A stretch of 64,000 nucleotides of DNA from DATGFB01 sp032160545 (lineage in GTDB: Bacteria > Actinomycetota > Actinomycetes > Mycobacteriales > Jatrophihabitantaceae), in assembly GCA_032160545.1 (NCBI GenBank), contig JAVHVN010000072.1, positions 1 to 64,000 on the forward strand, written 5' to 3'. Shown piece by piece: positions 32,752 through 40,461 of this stretch. A program made the position numbers and the translations under genes. Position 1 is the stretch's first letter. Each line of letters opens with the position of its first letter. Under the pieces are notes generated by a model. That model made no database searches. It had not been told where the DNA came from and saw only the letters and a list, made by a program, of their open reading frames with translations.

Positions 32752-33021
32752 TCAGCGTCGCCAGGCGTTCTTGCGGGCCCGGATGTCGAGAATCAGACCC
32801 AGGGCGATACCGCCGGCGAAGAGCACCAGCCACATCGTGCCGGAGTTGTTGTAGTGCGTGGCGGTGGTCATGAGCAGCAGGATGCCGACCGTCAGCCAGC
32901 CAGCGATCTGAGTCGCGCGCGGGAAAGTGCCGTGCCAGCCCCACTGCTCTGGGCGCTCGTGTTCGGAACCCTCGCGGACGCTGACGTCGGTGGACTGCTG
33001 ACGGTGCGGTTCGAGAGCCAC
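32752..33021 (-). CDS. DUF2631 two-helix membrane protein
   Basis: 89 residues. The family block EQWGWHGTFPRATQIAGWLT is followed by two hydrophobic helices separated by a short loop (LLLMTTATHY, MWLVLFAGGIALGLIL) and a basic tail (RARKNAWRR). DUF2631 is confined to actinobacteria and often lies near dxr; here dxr is 8.7 kb away, suggesting accessory genes were inserted between. Function unknown. Divergent from the NamH-like gene. Confidence 0.88.
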   Translation of the reverse strand: MALEPHRQQSTDVSVREGSEHERPEQWGWHGTFPRATQIAGWLTVGILLLMTTATHYNNSGTMWLVLFAGGIALGLILDIRARKNAWRR

Positions 33022-33098
33022 GGTCGGCGCACTCCTCGGTCGGTGGATGTGTCGTTGCCACGGGTGTTGCTCCGGTAAGGACGCTTCGATTCTCGCAT

Positions 33099-33104
33099 TA
33101 GGGT
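33099..33104 (+). promoter_or_regulatory. TAGGGT -10 element, probable leaderless start of the namH-like gene
   Basis: TAGGGT, the common actinobacterial -10, ends 6 bases before ATG 33111, so transcription would begin at or next to the A of the start codon. No clear -35 was found. Confidence 0.4.
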
Positions 33105-33110
33105 CGAGGC

Positions 33111-34673
33111 ATGCGCATCACCGGCCTGGGGCACGCCAGTGTCCTGCTCGAGACCGCATCCGGCACCGTCCTGACCGACCCCTGGGTGAATCCGGCCTAC
33201 TTCGGCGCGTGGTTCCCGTTCCCCGACAACTCGGCGTTGGACTGGGAGCGCGCCGGCGACGCCGACTACCTGTTCGTGAGCCACTTGCATCGCGACCACT
33301 TCGACCCAGAGCACCTGCGCAAGCACGTCAGCAAGAAGGCGACGGTGCTGCTGCCGGAGTTCCCGACCTCCGAACTCGAGGATGCGCTGCGTGATCTCGG
33401 CTTCACCAGCTTCGTGAAGCCGGCCAGCGGCGAGGTCGTCGATCTCGACGGGCTGCAGATCATGATCCACTCGCTGACGTCGCCCACGGACGGTCCGATC
33501 GGTGACTCGTCGCTGTGGGTGTACGACGGCCGGCACCGCGTGCTGAACCAGAACGACGCGCGTCCGGCCGAACTGGACCTGTTCACCGAGCTCGGGCCGA
33601 TCGATGGCTACCTCGTGCAGTTCTCCGGTGCCATCTGGTTCCCCATGGTCTACGAGCTGCCGCAACGCGCGAAGCAGGCGCTCGGCCTCAGCAAGCGCGA
33701 GCGGCAGTTCGACCGCACGTTGCGCTACATCGAGGAGTGCGACGCCCGCTTCGTGTTCCCCACTGCCGGGCCGCCCTGCTTCCTCGACGAGGAGCTCTGG
33801 GGCTTCAACGACATCTTCGGCGACGAGTCGAACATCTTCCCCGACCAGCGGGTGTATCTCGACTGGCTCGCCGCCAAGGGTCACGACGAGGGGCGGCTGC
33901 TGCTGCCCGGCTCGATCGCCGAACTGGACGGCGGCGCGGTCACGCACCCGATCTCCGACGCCGAGGTCGACGCGTTGTTCGCGGACAAGGAGACCTACCT
34001 GCGGGCGTACCAGGCACGCCGCATGCCCGAGGTCGAGGCGGCGAAGGCCACGTGGGCACAGCCCGGGGTCGACATCCTGGCCGAGCTGCGCGAATGGTTC
34101 ACCCCGTTGCTCGAGGAGGCCGACCACATCGCGGCCGGCATCGACGGCGGGGTGCGCTTCACCGCCGAGGACGCCGAGCGCGGTGACGTCGACATCCTGC
34201 TCGACTTCGTCGCCCGCGAGGTTCGTGAGTACGCCGGCGAGAAGGTGCGTTATCGGTTCCGCACGCGGCGCGCCTACCTCGAGAAGCTCATCGCCGAGCA
34301 CGAGATCGACTGGGTCAACTCGTTGTTCCTGTCCTGTCGGTTCTCCGCACAGCGCATCGGGCCGTACAACGAGTTCGTCTACGTGTTCTTCAAGTGTCTG
34401 TCCGAGGAGCGGCTCAACTACGCCGAGGGCTGGTTCGTCGAGCAGAACACCACCGAGGCGGCCGAGTCGATCGAGCTCGTCGGGTGGGAGATCCAGAAGC
34501 GCTGCCCACACCTCAAGGCCGACCTGTCCCGCTTCGGGTCCGTCAAGGACGGTGTACTCACGTGCCAGATGCATGGCTGGAAATGGCGCCTCGCCGACGG
34601 CAAGTGCCTCACCTCGGTGGGCCACGACATCCGCAGCGCGCCGGTGAACGAGGCGGCCGCCGCTGATCGCTGA
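33111..34673 (+). CDS. namH: NamH-like UDP-N-acetylmuramate hydroxylase (MBL fold + Rieske)
   Basis: 520 residues. An N-terminal metallo-beta-lactamase fold with H58-x-H60-x-D62-H63 (SHLHRDHF) is joined to a C-terminal Rieske 2Fe-2S domain with ligands C465/H467 (RCPHL) and C485/H488 (CQMHGW). This order and length match mycobacterial NamH, which converts UDP-MurNAc to UDP-N-glycolylmuramate, and the related CMP-Neu5Ac hydroxylase. If so, this organism makes N-glycolylated peptidoglycan, which raises lysozyme resistance. No electron-transfer partner is adjacent. Confidence 0.75.
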   Translation: MRITGLGHASVLLETASGTVLTDPWVNPAYFGAWFPFPDNSALDWERAGDADYLFVSHLHRDHFDPEHLRKHVSKKATVLLPEFPTSELEDALRDLGFTSFVKPASGEVVDLDGLQIMIHSLTSPTDGPIGDSSLWVYDGRHRVLNQNDARPAELDLFTELGPIDGYLVQFSGAIWFPMVYELPQRAKQALGLSKRERQFDRTLRYIEECDARFVFPTAGPPCFLDEELWGFNDIFGDESNIFPDQRVYLDWLAAKGHDEGRLLLPGSIAELDGGAVTHPISDAEVDALFADKETYLRAYQARRMPEVEAAKATWAQPGVDILAELREWFTPLLEEADHIAAGIDGGVRFTAEDAERGDVDILLDFVAREVREYAGEKVRYRFRTRRAYLEKLIAEHEIDWVNSLFLSCRFSAQRIGPYNEFVYVFFKCLSEERLNYAEGWFVEQNTTEAAESIELVGWEIQKRCPHLKADLSRFGSVKDGVLTCQMHGWKWRLADGKCLTSVGHDIRSAPVNEAAAADR

Positions 34674-34674
34674 G

Positions 34675-34747
34675 TGGGGCCGGAGGGAGTTGAACCCTCA
34701 CTGGCACGGACCTAAACCGTGTGCCTCTGCGGTTGGGCTACGGCCCC
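34675..34747 (-). tRNA. tRNA with UAG anticodon (Leu) but short variable arm
   Basis: Minus strand 34747 to 34675. The acceptor stem GGGGCCG/CGGCCCC pairs perfectly; anticodon stem CACGG/CCGTG encloses TTTAGGT (anticodon UAG, reading CUA, Leu); T-stem GAGGG/CCCTC encloses TTCAACT; discriminator is A; CCA is not encoded. The variable region is only 5 nt (CCAGT), a class-I arm, although tRNA-Leu is normally class II. The D-loop (CAACCGCAGA) has a single G where GG is usual. It may be a divergent functional tRNA or a decaying one. Confidence 0.85.
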
Positions 34748-34798
34748 GCGGCGCTCACAATACGTCGGTGTCCACGCGGGGCACGAGCGGGAAAGCGG

Positions 34799-35269
34799 TC
34801 AGCCGGCGAGGCCCAGGTCGCGGCGCAGCTTGTCGACGTGACCGGTCGCCTTGACGTTGTACTGCGCGAGCTCGATCCTGCCCTCCTCGTCGATGACGAA
34901 CGTCGAGCGGATCACGCCGGTGACCTTCTTGCCGTACATCGTCTTCTCGCCGAACGCGCCGTAGGCCGTGAGCACCGAGCGGGACGGGTCGGACAGCAGG
35001 GGGAACGTCAGACCCTCGGCATCGCGGAACTTCGCGAGCTTCTCCGGCTTGTCCGCAGAGATGCCGACCACCGCGAACCCGGCGGAGTCGAACTGGCGCA
35101 GGTTGTCGCGGAAGTCGCACGCCTGCTTCGTGCAACCCGGGGTGGAGGCCGCCGGATAGAAGTAGACGATGACCTTGCGGCCGCGGTAGTCGGCGAGCGA
35201 GGTCTCGCTGCCGTCGGCGTCGGGCAGGGTGAACGGCGGTGCGGTGTCACCGGGGCTGAGACGGGTCAT
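34799..35269 (-). CDS. bcp: Thiol peroxidase, Bcp/PrxQ type
   Basis: 156 residues from ATG 35269; the frame upstream (MISTAPALGTVAA) is unlikely to be coding. It reduces hydroperoxides with thioredoxin. Peroxidatic C46 and resolving C51 (TPGCTKQACDF) are spaced as in alpha2-helix two-Cys PrxQ proteins. It is downstream of the tRNA gene on the same strand and divergent from the DUF3618 gene. Confidence 0.95.
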   Translation of the reverse strand: MTRLSPGDTAPPFTLPDADGSETSLADYRGRKVIVYFYPAASTPGCTKQACDFRDNLRQFDSAGFAVVGISADKPEKLAKFRDAEGLTFPLLSDPSRSVLTAYGAFGEKTMYGKKVTGVIRSTFVIDEEGRIELAQYNVKATGHVDKLRRDLGLAG

Positions 35270-35359
35270 GGCCGCAACCGTACCGAGGGCCGGTGCCGTG
35301 GAGATCACGCACTAGGCTCGGCGCAACGGCCCGTGCGGGCCACAGGGAGAGGAGCGGCG

Positions 35360-35590
35360 GTGGCCGGCGAGCGCAGCCCCGAGGAGATCCAGCGCGACAT
35401 CGAGCAGGCGCGCGCGGCGCTCGCAGTGGCGGTGGACCAGCTCGCCGAGCGGACCAGCCCGAAGCGGGTCACGAACGACGTGAAGCAGGCGCTCGTCGCG
35501 AAGGCCTCCACCCCCCAGGGCAAGGCGGTCATCGGTGCCGCCGGGGCACTGGTGCTCCTGCTCGTCGTCCGGCGGATCCGCCGGCACTGA
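35360..35590 (+). CDS. DUF3618 domain protein
   Basis: 76 residues from GTG 35360 with GAGAGGAG upstream. The block SPEEIQRDIEQARAALAVAV followed by DQLAERTSPKRV is the DUF3618 hallmark, ending in a single membrane helix (GAAGALVLLLVV) and basic RRIRRH. These small tail-anchored proteins accompany DUF1490/DUF4235-like envelope proteins in actinobacteria; function unknown. Four bases precede the purU start. Confidence 0.88.
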   Translation: MAGERSPEEIQRDIEQARAALAVAVDQLAERTSPKRVTNDVKQALVAKASTPQGKAVIGAAGALVLLLVVRRIRRH

Positions 35591-35594
35591 CGTC

Positions 35595-36446
35595 GTGTCC
35601 AGCGCGATCCTGCTGATCTCGTGCCGGGACCAGCCCGGTCTGGTGCACGGCGTCGCCGAGTTCGTCCTTTCGATCGACGGCAACATCGTGCATGCCGAAC
35701 AGCACGTGGATCGCGAGGCGAGTGTCTTCTTCCAGCGGGTCGAGTTCGACGTGAGCGGGTCGTCCCTGCAGCGCGACGATGTCAGTGCAGCGTTCGCGCC
35801 CGTCGCCGAACGCTTCGGTATGCAGGCCTCGCTGCGGTGGTCGGACGACCGCCCGCGCATCGCGATCCTCGCCTCCCGCGAACCGCACTGCCTCGCCGAC
35901 CTGCTGGCGCGCTGGCGCTCGGGGGAGCTGCCGGCCGACATCGTGGCCGTCATCAGCAACCATCCCGACCACGGTGCCCTCGCCGAGTTCTCCCGCGTGC
36001 CCTACCACCACCTGCCGGTCGACGAGGACAGCAAGTCGCAACAGGAGGCGGCGGTCGTCGAGTTGCTCCGGACCTACGACGTCGACCTCGTCGTCCTCGC
36101 GCGCTACATGCAGGTGCTGACCGGAACCGTCCTCGACGCGTACCCGAACCGGATCATCAACATCCACCACTCCTTCCTGCCTGCGTTCATGGGTGCACGT
36201 CCTTATCACCAGGCGCAGCGTCGCGGTGTGAAGTTGATCGGCGCCACGGCGCATTACGCGACCGCCGAGCTCGACGACGGGCCGATCATCGCCCAGGAGG
36301 TGACGCCGGTCAGCCACCGCGATTCGGTTGCCGACATGGTGCGCAAGGGTCGCGACCTCGAGAAGGTCGTCCTCGCCCGAGCGGTGCGCTCGCATGCGGA
36401 GCACCGCACCCTCGTCTTCGGGAACAAGACCGTCGTGTTCGGGTGA
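35595..36446 (+). CDS. purU: Formyltetrahydrofolate deformylase
   Basis: 283 residues from GTG 35595. It hydrolyses 10-formyl-THF to formate and THF. An N-terminal ACT domain (ILLISCRDQPGLVHGVAEFV) is followed by a formyltransferase-fold domain with ISNHPDH, INIHHSFLPAFMGARPYHQA and TAELDDGPIIAQEV, giving the catalytic Asn/His/Asp set. Normal length. It follows DUF3618 with a 4-base gap and is probably co-transcribed. Confidence 0.96.
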   Translation: MSSAILLISCRDQPGLVHGVAEFVLSIDGNIVHAEQHVDREASVFFQRVEFDVSGSSLQRDDVSAAFAPVAERFGMQASLRWSDDRPRIAILASREPHCLADLLARWRSGELPADIVAVISNHPDHGALAEFSRVPYHHLPVDEDSKSQQEAAVVELLRTYDVDLVVLARYMQVLTGTVLDAYPNRIINIHHSFLPAFMGARPYHQAQRRGVKLIGATAHYATAELDDGPIIAQEVTPVSHRDSVADMVRKGRDLEKVVLARAVRSHAEHRTLVFGNKTVVFG

Positions 36447-36552
36447 ACGCAGGACGAACGCGCAGTGAACCCGGCTCGCGAGGGGATGCGAGTCGACGGC
36501 TTCCGGTCTGACTAGGCTCTGATCGTCTGAGCCCCCTTCGCCGAGGAGCACC

Positions 36553-37170
36553 GTGGCTTTCCGCCTCACGCCGCGCGACACCGCGTTCTACGACATGTTC
36601 ACCGAGTCGGGCCGCAACGTCGCCGAGTCCACGGACGTCCTCGCCGGCCTGCTCGACCCGAACGCGAACCGTGAGGCGATCGCCAAGGAGCTGCGGGAGC
36701 GTGAACACGCAGGCGATTCCGTCACCCATCGGATTATGCGCCAGCTCAACACCAGCTTCGTCACGCCCTTCGACCGCGAGGACATCTACCGGCTGGCATC
36801 CGCGCTCGACGACGTCGTCGACGCCATCGAGGCGGCGGCTGATTTCATCGTTCTGGCCGACGTGGGCAAGCTGCCCGCCCTGATGGGCGAGCAGATCAGC
36901 CTGCTGCAGCGCTCTGCCGCGCAGACGGCGGATGCGATGTCGCGGCTGCGAACGCTGCGCGACCTCGAGCCGTACTGGATCGAGGTGAACCGGCTCGAGA
37001 ACGAGGCCGACCGCGTGTACCGCAAGCTGCTGTCGCGCCTGTTCAGCGGTGACTACGACGCGCTCACCATGGTGAAGCTGCGCGAGGTCGCCGACGGGCT
37101 CGAGGACGCCGCCGACGCGCTCGAGCACGTGGCACACGCAGTGGAGACGATCGCGGTCAAGGAGTCATAG
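36553..37170 (+). CDS. DUF47 (PhoU-like) accessory protein of phosphate transporter
   Basis: 205 residues from GTG 36553. An all-helical PhoU/DUF47 pattern is seen: REREHAGDSVTHRIMRQLNT, FVTPFDREDIYRLASALDDV and HIEN-like metal-binding region NRLENEADRVYRKLLSRLF. DUF47 proteins are coupled to Pit-type carriers and modulate phosphate uptake. The pit gene starts 2 bases later. A TAGGCT element at 36513-36518 may be the promoter. Confidence 0.93.
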   Translation: MAFRLTPRDTAFYDMFTESGRNVAESTDVLAGLLDPNANREAIAKELREREHAGDSVTHRIMRQLNTSFVTPFDREDIYRLASALDDVVDAIEAAADFIVLADVGKLPALMGEQISLLQRSAAQTADAMSRLRTLRDLEPYWIEVNRLENEADRVYRKLLSRLFSGDYDALTMVKLREVADGLEDAADALEHVAHAVETIAVKES

Positions 37171-37172
37171 GG

Positions 37173-38171
37173 GTGGACTCCACTGCCCTGGTGGTGGTCA
37201 TCGTCGCAGTCGCCCTCGGGTTCGACTACACGAACGGCTTTCACGACTCAGCCAACGCCATCGCCACCTCGGTCTCGACCAAGGCACTCACGCCGCGCGT
37301 CGCGCTCGCGATGGCGGCCGTGGCGAACGTGGTGGGCGCGCTGATCTCGACGAAGGTGGCCGCCACCGTCGGGAAGGGCATCATCGCGACGCCAGACGGT
37401 CGGCACGGCTTGGTGGTCGTGCTCAGCGCGTTGCTCGGCGCCATCGCCTGGAACCTGGGCACGTGGTACTTCGGGTTGCCCTCCTCGTCGTCGCACGCAC
37501 TCATCGGCGGGCTGGTCGGCGCTGCGCTGGCCGGGTCCGAGTCGGTCAAGTGGTCGGGCGTGGTCGACAAGGTCATCCTGCCCATGGTGATCTCGCCGCT
37601 CATCGGTTTCGGCGGCAGCTACCTGTTCATGCTGTTGATCCTGTGGACCTTCCGGAAGGTGAACGCGGTCAAGGCCAACCGCGGCTTCCGGTGGGCGCAG
37701 ATCGCCTCCGCGGCGACGATGGCCTTCGGTCACGGCTCGCAGGACGCGCAGAAGACCATGGGCGTCATCGCGCTGACGCTCGTCGTCTCCGGCCACCTCG
37801 GCCCGAAGGAGGGCATCCCGCTCTGGGTGATCCTGGCTGCGGCGGCGGCGATCTCACTCGGGACGTACTCCGGCGGCTGGCGCATCATGCGCACGCTCGG
37901 CCGGCGGATCTTCTCGCTGACCCCGGCGAGCGGCTTCGCTGCCCAGACGGTCGCGAGCGCCGTCATGCTGGGCACCGCGCACTACGGCCTGCCGGTGTCG
38001 ACCACGCACGTCATCACGTCGTCGGTCATGGGCGTCGGGGCTACCCGTCGGGTGTCGGCGGTGCGGTGGGGCGTTGCCGGCAACATCGTGTTCGCCTGGG
38101 TGCTGACTATCCCGGCCGCCGCGGCGGTGGCGGCGCTCATGTCGCTCGTCCTGCACCCGTTGCTCGACTGA
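37173..38171 (+). CDS. pit: Low-affinity inorganic phosphate transporter, Pit family
   Basis: 332 residues from GTG 37173, about ten membrane segments. Duplicated PiT signatures are present: GFDYTNGFHDSANAIATSVS in the N-half and FGHGSQDAQKTMGVIAL in the C-half, each containing the conserved D and N/Q. Cotransports metal-phosphate with H+. Forms an operon with DUF47. The last 35 bases overlap the 3' end of the opposite pxpC gene. Confidence 0.95.
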   Translation: MDSTALVVVIVAVALGFDYTNGFHDSANAIATSVSTKALTPRVALAMAAVANVVGALISTKVAATVGKGIIATPDGRHGLVVVLSALLGAIAWNLGTWYFGLPSSSSHALIGGLVGAALAGSESVKWSGVVDKVILPMVISPLIGFGGSYLFMLLILWTFRKVNAVKANRGFRWAQIASAATMAFGHGSQDAQKTMGVIALTLVVSGHLGPKEGIPLWVILAAAAAISLGTYSGGWRIMRTLGRRIFSLTPASGFAAQTVASAVMLGTAHYGLPVSTTHVITSSVMGVGATRRVSAVRWGVAGNIVFAWVLTIPAAAAVAALMSLVLHPLLD

Positions 38172-38982
38172 ATCGCACGGTGTCGCCGGGTCGCAGTTGC
38201 GCGGCCGCGTCGAGGTCGGCCCGCACGACCACCGCCAGCACCGGGTAGCCGCCGGTCACTGGAGCGTCCGGTCCGAACACGATCGGCCGTGCGTCTGTCG
38301 GTACCTGGATCGCGCCCGGCAGGGTCGGTTCGCTCGGCAACTCGTCCGATCGGGACCGGCGCAGGTTCGGGCCGTCAAGCCGAATGCCGATCCGGTCGGA
38401 CTCGCCCCGGACCGTCCACGCGGAGCCGGTCAGCACCTCGAGCGCCTCGGGGTCGAACCAGTCGTCGCGCGGACCCACCAGTACGCGCAGGGACGGCCGC
38501 GGCATCGCTGGAGCGGCCGCGGTGCCCGAGACCGGGCCGCACGCCGCTGCGCCGATCCCGAGCAGGTCGCCGGCGCGAACTGGCGGCGGACCCAGCCCGC
38601 TGAGGGTGTCCGTGCTGCGAGAACCGAGCTGCGCTGCGACGTCGACGCCGCCGCGTATCGCGAGATAGGTACGCAGCCCGCGTGCCGGCAGTCCGAGCCG
38701 GACCGACCTGCCGGCCCCGACCGTGACCGGCGTGCCCCAGTCCAGGCCGGGACATGAGGCGCCTGTGACCGCCACCGTCGCCGCTCTGGTAAACCGCAGT
38801 TCCAGGCCGCCGAACGTCACCTCGAACGCCGCGGTGTCCTCGGGGTTGCCGACGAGCCGGTTGGCCAGGCGCAGCGCCGCCCGGTCGAACGCGCCGGAGC
38901 GCGGCACGCCCAGACGCGCCCAACCGGGCCGCCCGCCGTCCTGGACGGTGGTGAGCGGTCCGGGTGCGACGACCTCGATCAC
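38137..38982 (-). CDS. pxpC: 5-oxoprolinase subunit PxpC (KipA-like carboxyltransferase fold)
   Basis: 281 residues. Starts MIEVVAPGPLTTVQDGGRPG, the typical KipA/PxpC N-terminus, with RLANRLVGNPEDTAAFEVTF and GPDAPVTGGYPVLAVV. Together with PxpA and PxpB it hydrolyses 5-oxoproline to glutamate using ATP. Its start overlaps the pxpB stop, and its 3' end overlaps pit on the other strand by 35 bases. Gene order pxpA-pxpB-pxpC is complete. Confidence 0.93.
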   Translation of the reverse strand: MIEVVAPGPLTTVQDGGRPGWARLGVPRSGAFDRAALRLANRLVGNPEDTAAFEVTFGGLELRFTRAATVAVTGASCPGLDWGTPVTVGAGRSVRLGLPARGLRTYLAIRGGVDVAAQLGSRSTDTLSGLGPPPVRAGDLLGIGAAACGPVSGTAAAPAMPRPSLRVLVGPRDDWFDPEALEVLTGSAWTVRGESDRIGIRLDGPNLRRSRSDELPSEPTLPGAIQVPTDARPIVFGPDAPVTGGYPVLAVVVRADLDAAAQLRPGDTVRFSRATGAGRAT

Positions 38983-39581
38983 CGCGGGACGAACCGCACC
39001 GGGGTGCCGGGCGCCAGCAGCGCCGGCGGGTCACGCTCGACGTCCCAGAGAGCCGTGTCGGTCCTGCCGAGCAGGCGCCATCCCCCGGGCGAGCGCCGCG
39101 GATACACCCCCGTGAACTCCGCCGCGATCCCGACCGAGCCGGCCGGGACCGCGGCGCGCGGCTCGCCCAGCCGGGGAACCTGCAGTACCGGATCGAGCCC
39201 GGTGAGGTAGGCGAAGCCCGGGGCGAAGCCGCAGAAGGCGACGGTGTACTCGGCAGCGGCGTGGCGCCGAACGACCTCCTGAACGGAGATGTCGGCGACG
39301 TCGGCCACGCCGTCGAGGTCGGCTCCGTCGTAGCGCACCACGAGCGTGACCAGCCGCGCCGCGGTGCTCTCGGGCGGGGGTTCGCCGTCGAGCGCCGCGG
39401 CGACCGACTCCCAGGTGATGATGTCCGGCTCGAACTCCACCAGCAGCGTGCGGGCGGCCGGCACCACCTCGACGACGCCGGCGACATCGTCGAGCAGGTG
39501 AGCTACCGCCACGGGTGCTCGCCCCGCCGGGACGTCGACCAGGACGGCGCGCTCGCCGTAGGGCCGGGCGCCGAGCGTCAT
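38979..39581 (-). CDS. pxpB: 5-oxoprolinase subunit PxpB (KipI-like)
   Basis: 200 residues from ATG 39581, which overlaps the pxpA stop (ATGA). KipI-family blocks: YGERAVLVDV, AFCGFAPGFAYLTGLDPVLQ and VPRLGEPRAAVPAGSVGIAA, then SPGGWRLLGRT. Forms the ATP-dependent 5-oxoprolinase with PxpA and PxpC. Start codons of all three genes are coupled by short overlaps, indicating one transcript. Confidence 0.93.
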   Translation of the reverse strand: MTLGARPYGERAVLVDVPAGRAPVAVAHLLDDVAGVVEVVPAARTLLVEFEPDIITWESVAAALDGEPPPESTAARLVTLVVRYDGADLDGVADVADISVQEVVRRHAAAEYTVAFCGFAPGFAYLTGLDPVLQVPRLGEPRAAVPAGSVGIAAEFTGVYPRRSPGGWRLLGRTDTALWDVERDPPALLAPGTPVRFVPR

Positions 39582-40336
39582 TGCGCGAACGGCTCGACGT
39601 CGACTTCCGCGGCGGCGAGGGCGTCCCGGACGGCCCAGGCGATCGCAACCGCCCCGGGGGTGTCGCCGTGCACGCACAGCGAGGCGGCGGCCACCCGCAC
39701 CGTCGAGCCGTCGACAGCCTCGACCGACTCGGTCGTGGCGATTCCCACCGCGCGGGTGGCGACGAGTTCGGGGTCGTCGAGCACGGCGCCGTCCTCGGAC
39801 CGGGGAACCAGCCGCCCGTCCGGCCGGTAGGCACGGTCGGCGAAGCCTTCGGGGACGAACGGCACCCCTTGCCGGAGCGCCGCGGCGGCCAGTTCGGAGC
39901 CGGGCAGCCCGAGCAGCGGCACGCGCTGGTCATACGCGGCGACGGCCCGGGCGACGGCATCGGCCTGGATTGCGTCCTCGGCGGCGGTGTTGTACAGCGC
40001 GCCGTGTGGCTTCACGTAGCGCACGCTCGTCCCTGCTGCGCCGGCAAACGCGTCCAGCGCACCGATCTGGTACAGGACGTCGGCCGCCAGATCGTCGGGA
40101 TCGACGTCGAGACGCCGCCGGCCGAACCCCGCGAGGTCGCGGTAGCCGACCTGGGCGCCGATGGAGACCCCCCGCTCCGCGGCCACCGCGCAGATGCGCC
40201 CCATGGTCGACGGATCCCCGGCGTGGAAGCCGCACGCGACGTTCGCACTGGTCACGACGTCGAGCATCGCGTCGTCGTCACCGAGCCGCCAGATGCCGAA
40301 GCCCTCACCGAGATCGGCGTTGAGGTCGATGCGCAC
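39578..40336 (-). CDS. pxpA: 5-oxoprolinase subunit PxpA (LamB/YcsF family)
   Basis: 252 residues. Starts MRIDLNADLGEGFGIWRLGD, a diagnostic LamB/YcsF N-terminus, followed by NVACGFHAGDPSTM, GAQVGYRDLAGFGRR, VKPHGALYN and SLCVHGDTPGAVAIA. It heads the pxpABC operon and is divergent from the lactate-monooxygenase-like gene. 5-oxoproline arises spontaneously from glutamine and glutamate, so this is a damage-repair/nutrient function. Confidence 0.95.
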   Translation of the reverse strand: MRIDLNADLGEGFGIWRLGDDDAMLDVVTSANVACGFHAGDPSTMGRICAVAAERGVSIGAQVGYRDLAGFGRRRLDVDPDDLAADVLYQIGALDAFAGAAGTSVRYVKPHGALYNTAAEDAIQADAVARAVAAYDQRVPLLGLPGSELAAAALRQGVPFVPEGFADRAYRPDGRLVPRSEDGAVLDDPELVATRAVGIATTESVEAVDGSTVRVAAASLCVHGDTPGAVAIAWAVRDALAAAEVDVEPFAQ

Positions 40337-40461
40337 GACCCGAACGTTAGCGGTGGTACCGCTGCCACTGCAGACGGACGCGAGAGGGGAACGCCGCCGT
40401 CACCTGCCAAAGGTTGGGCTCTTCGCCCGACACCGTGCACCCGCCCGGCAGAATGCCGGGC

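Noticed and set aside
36513..36518. TAGGCT -10-like elements before DUF47 and (49715-49720) rimP as firm promoters
   Set aside because: No -35 at proper spacing; mentioned only as possible in the gene entries.
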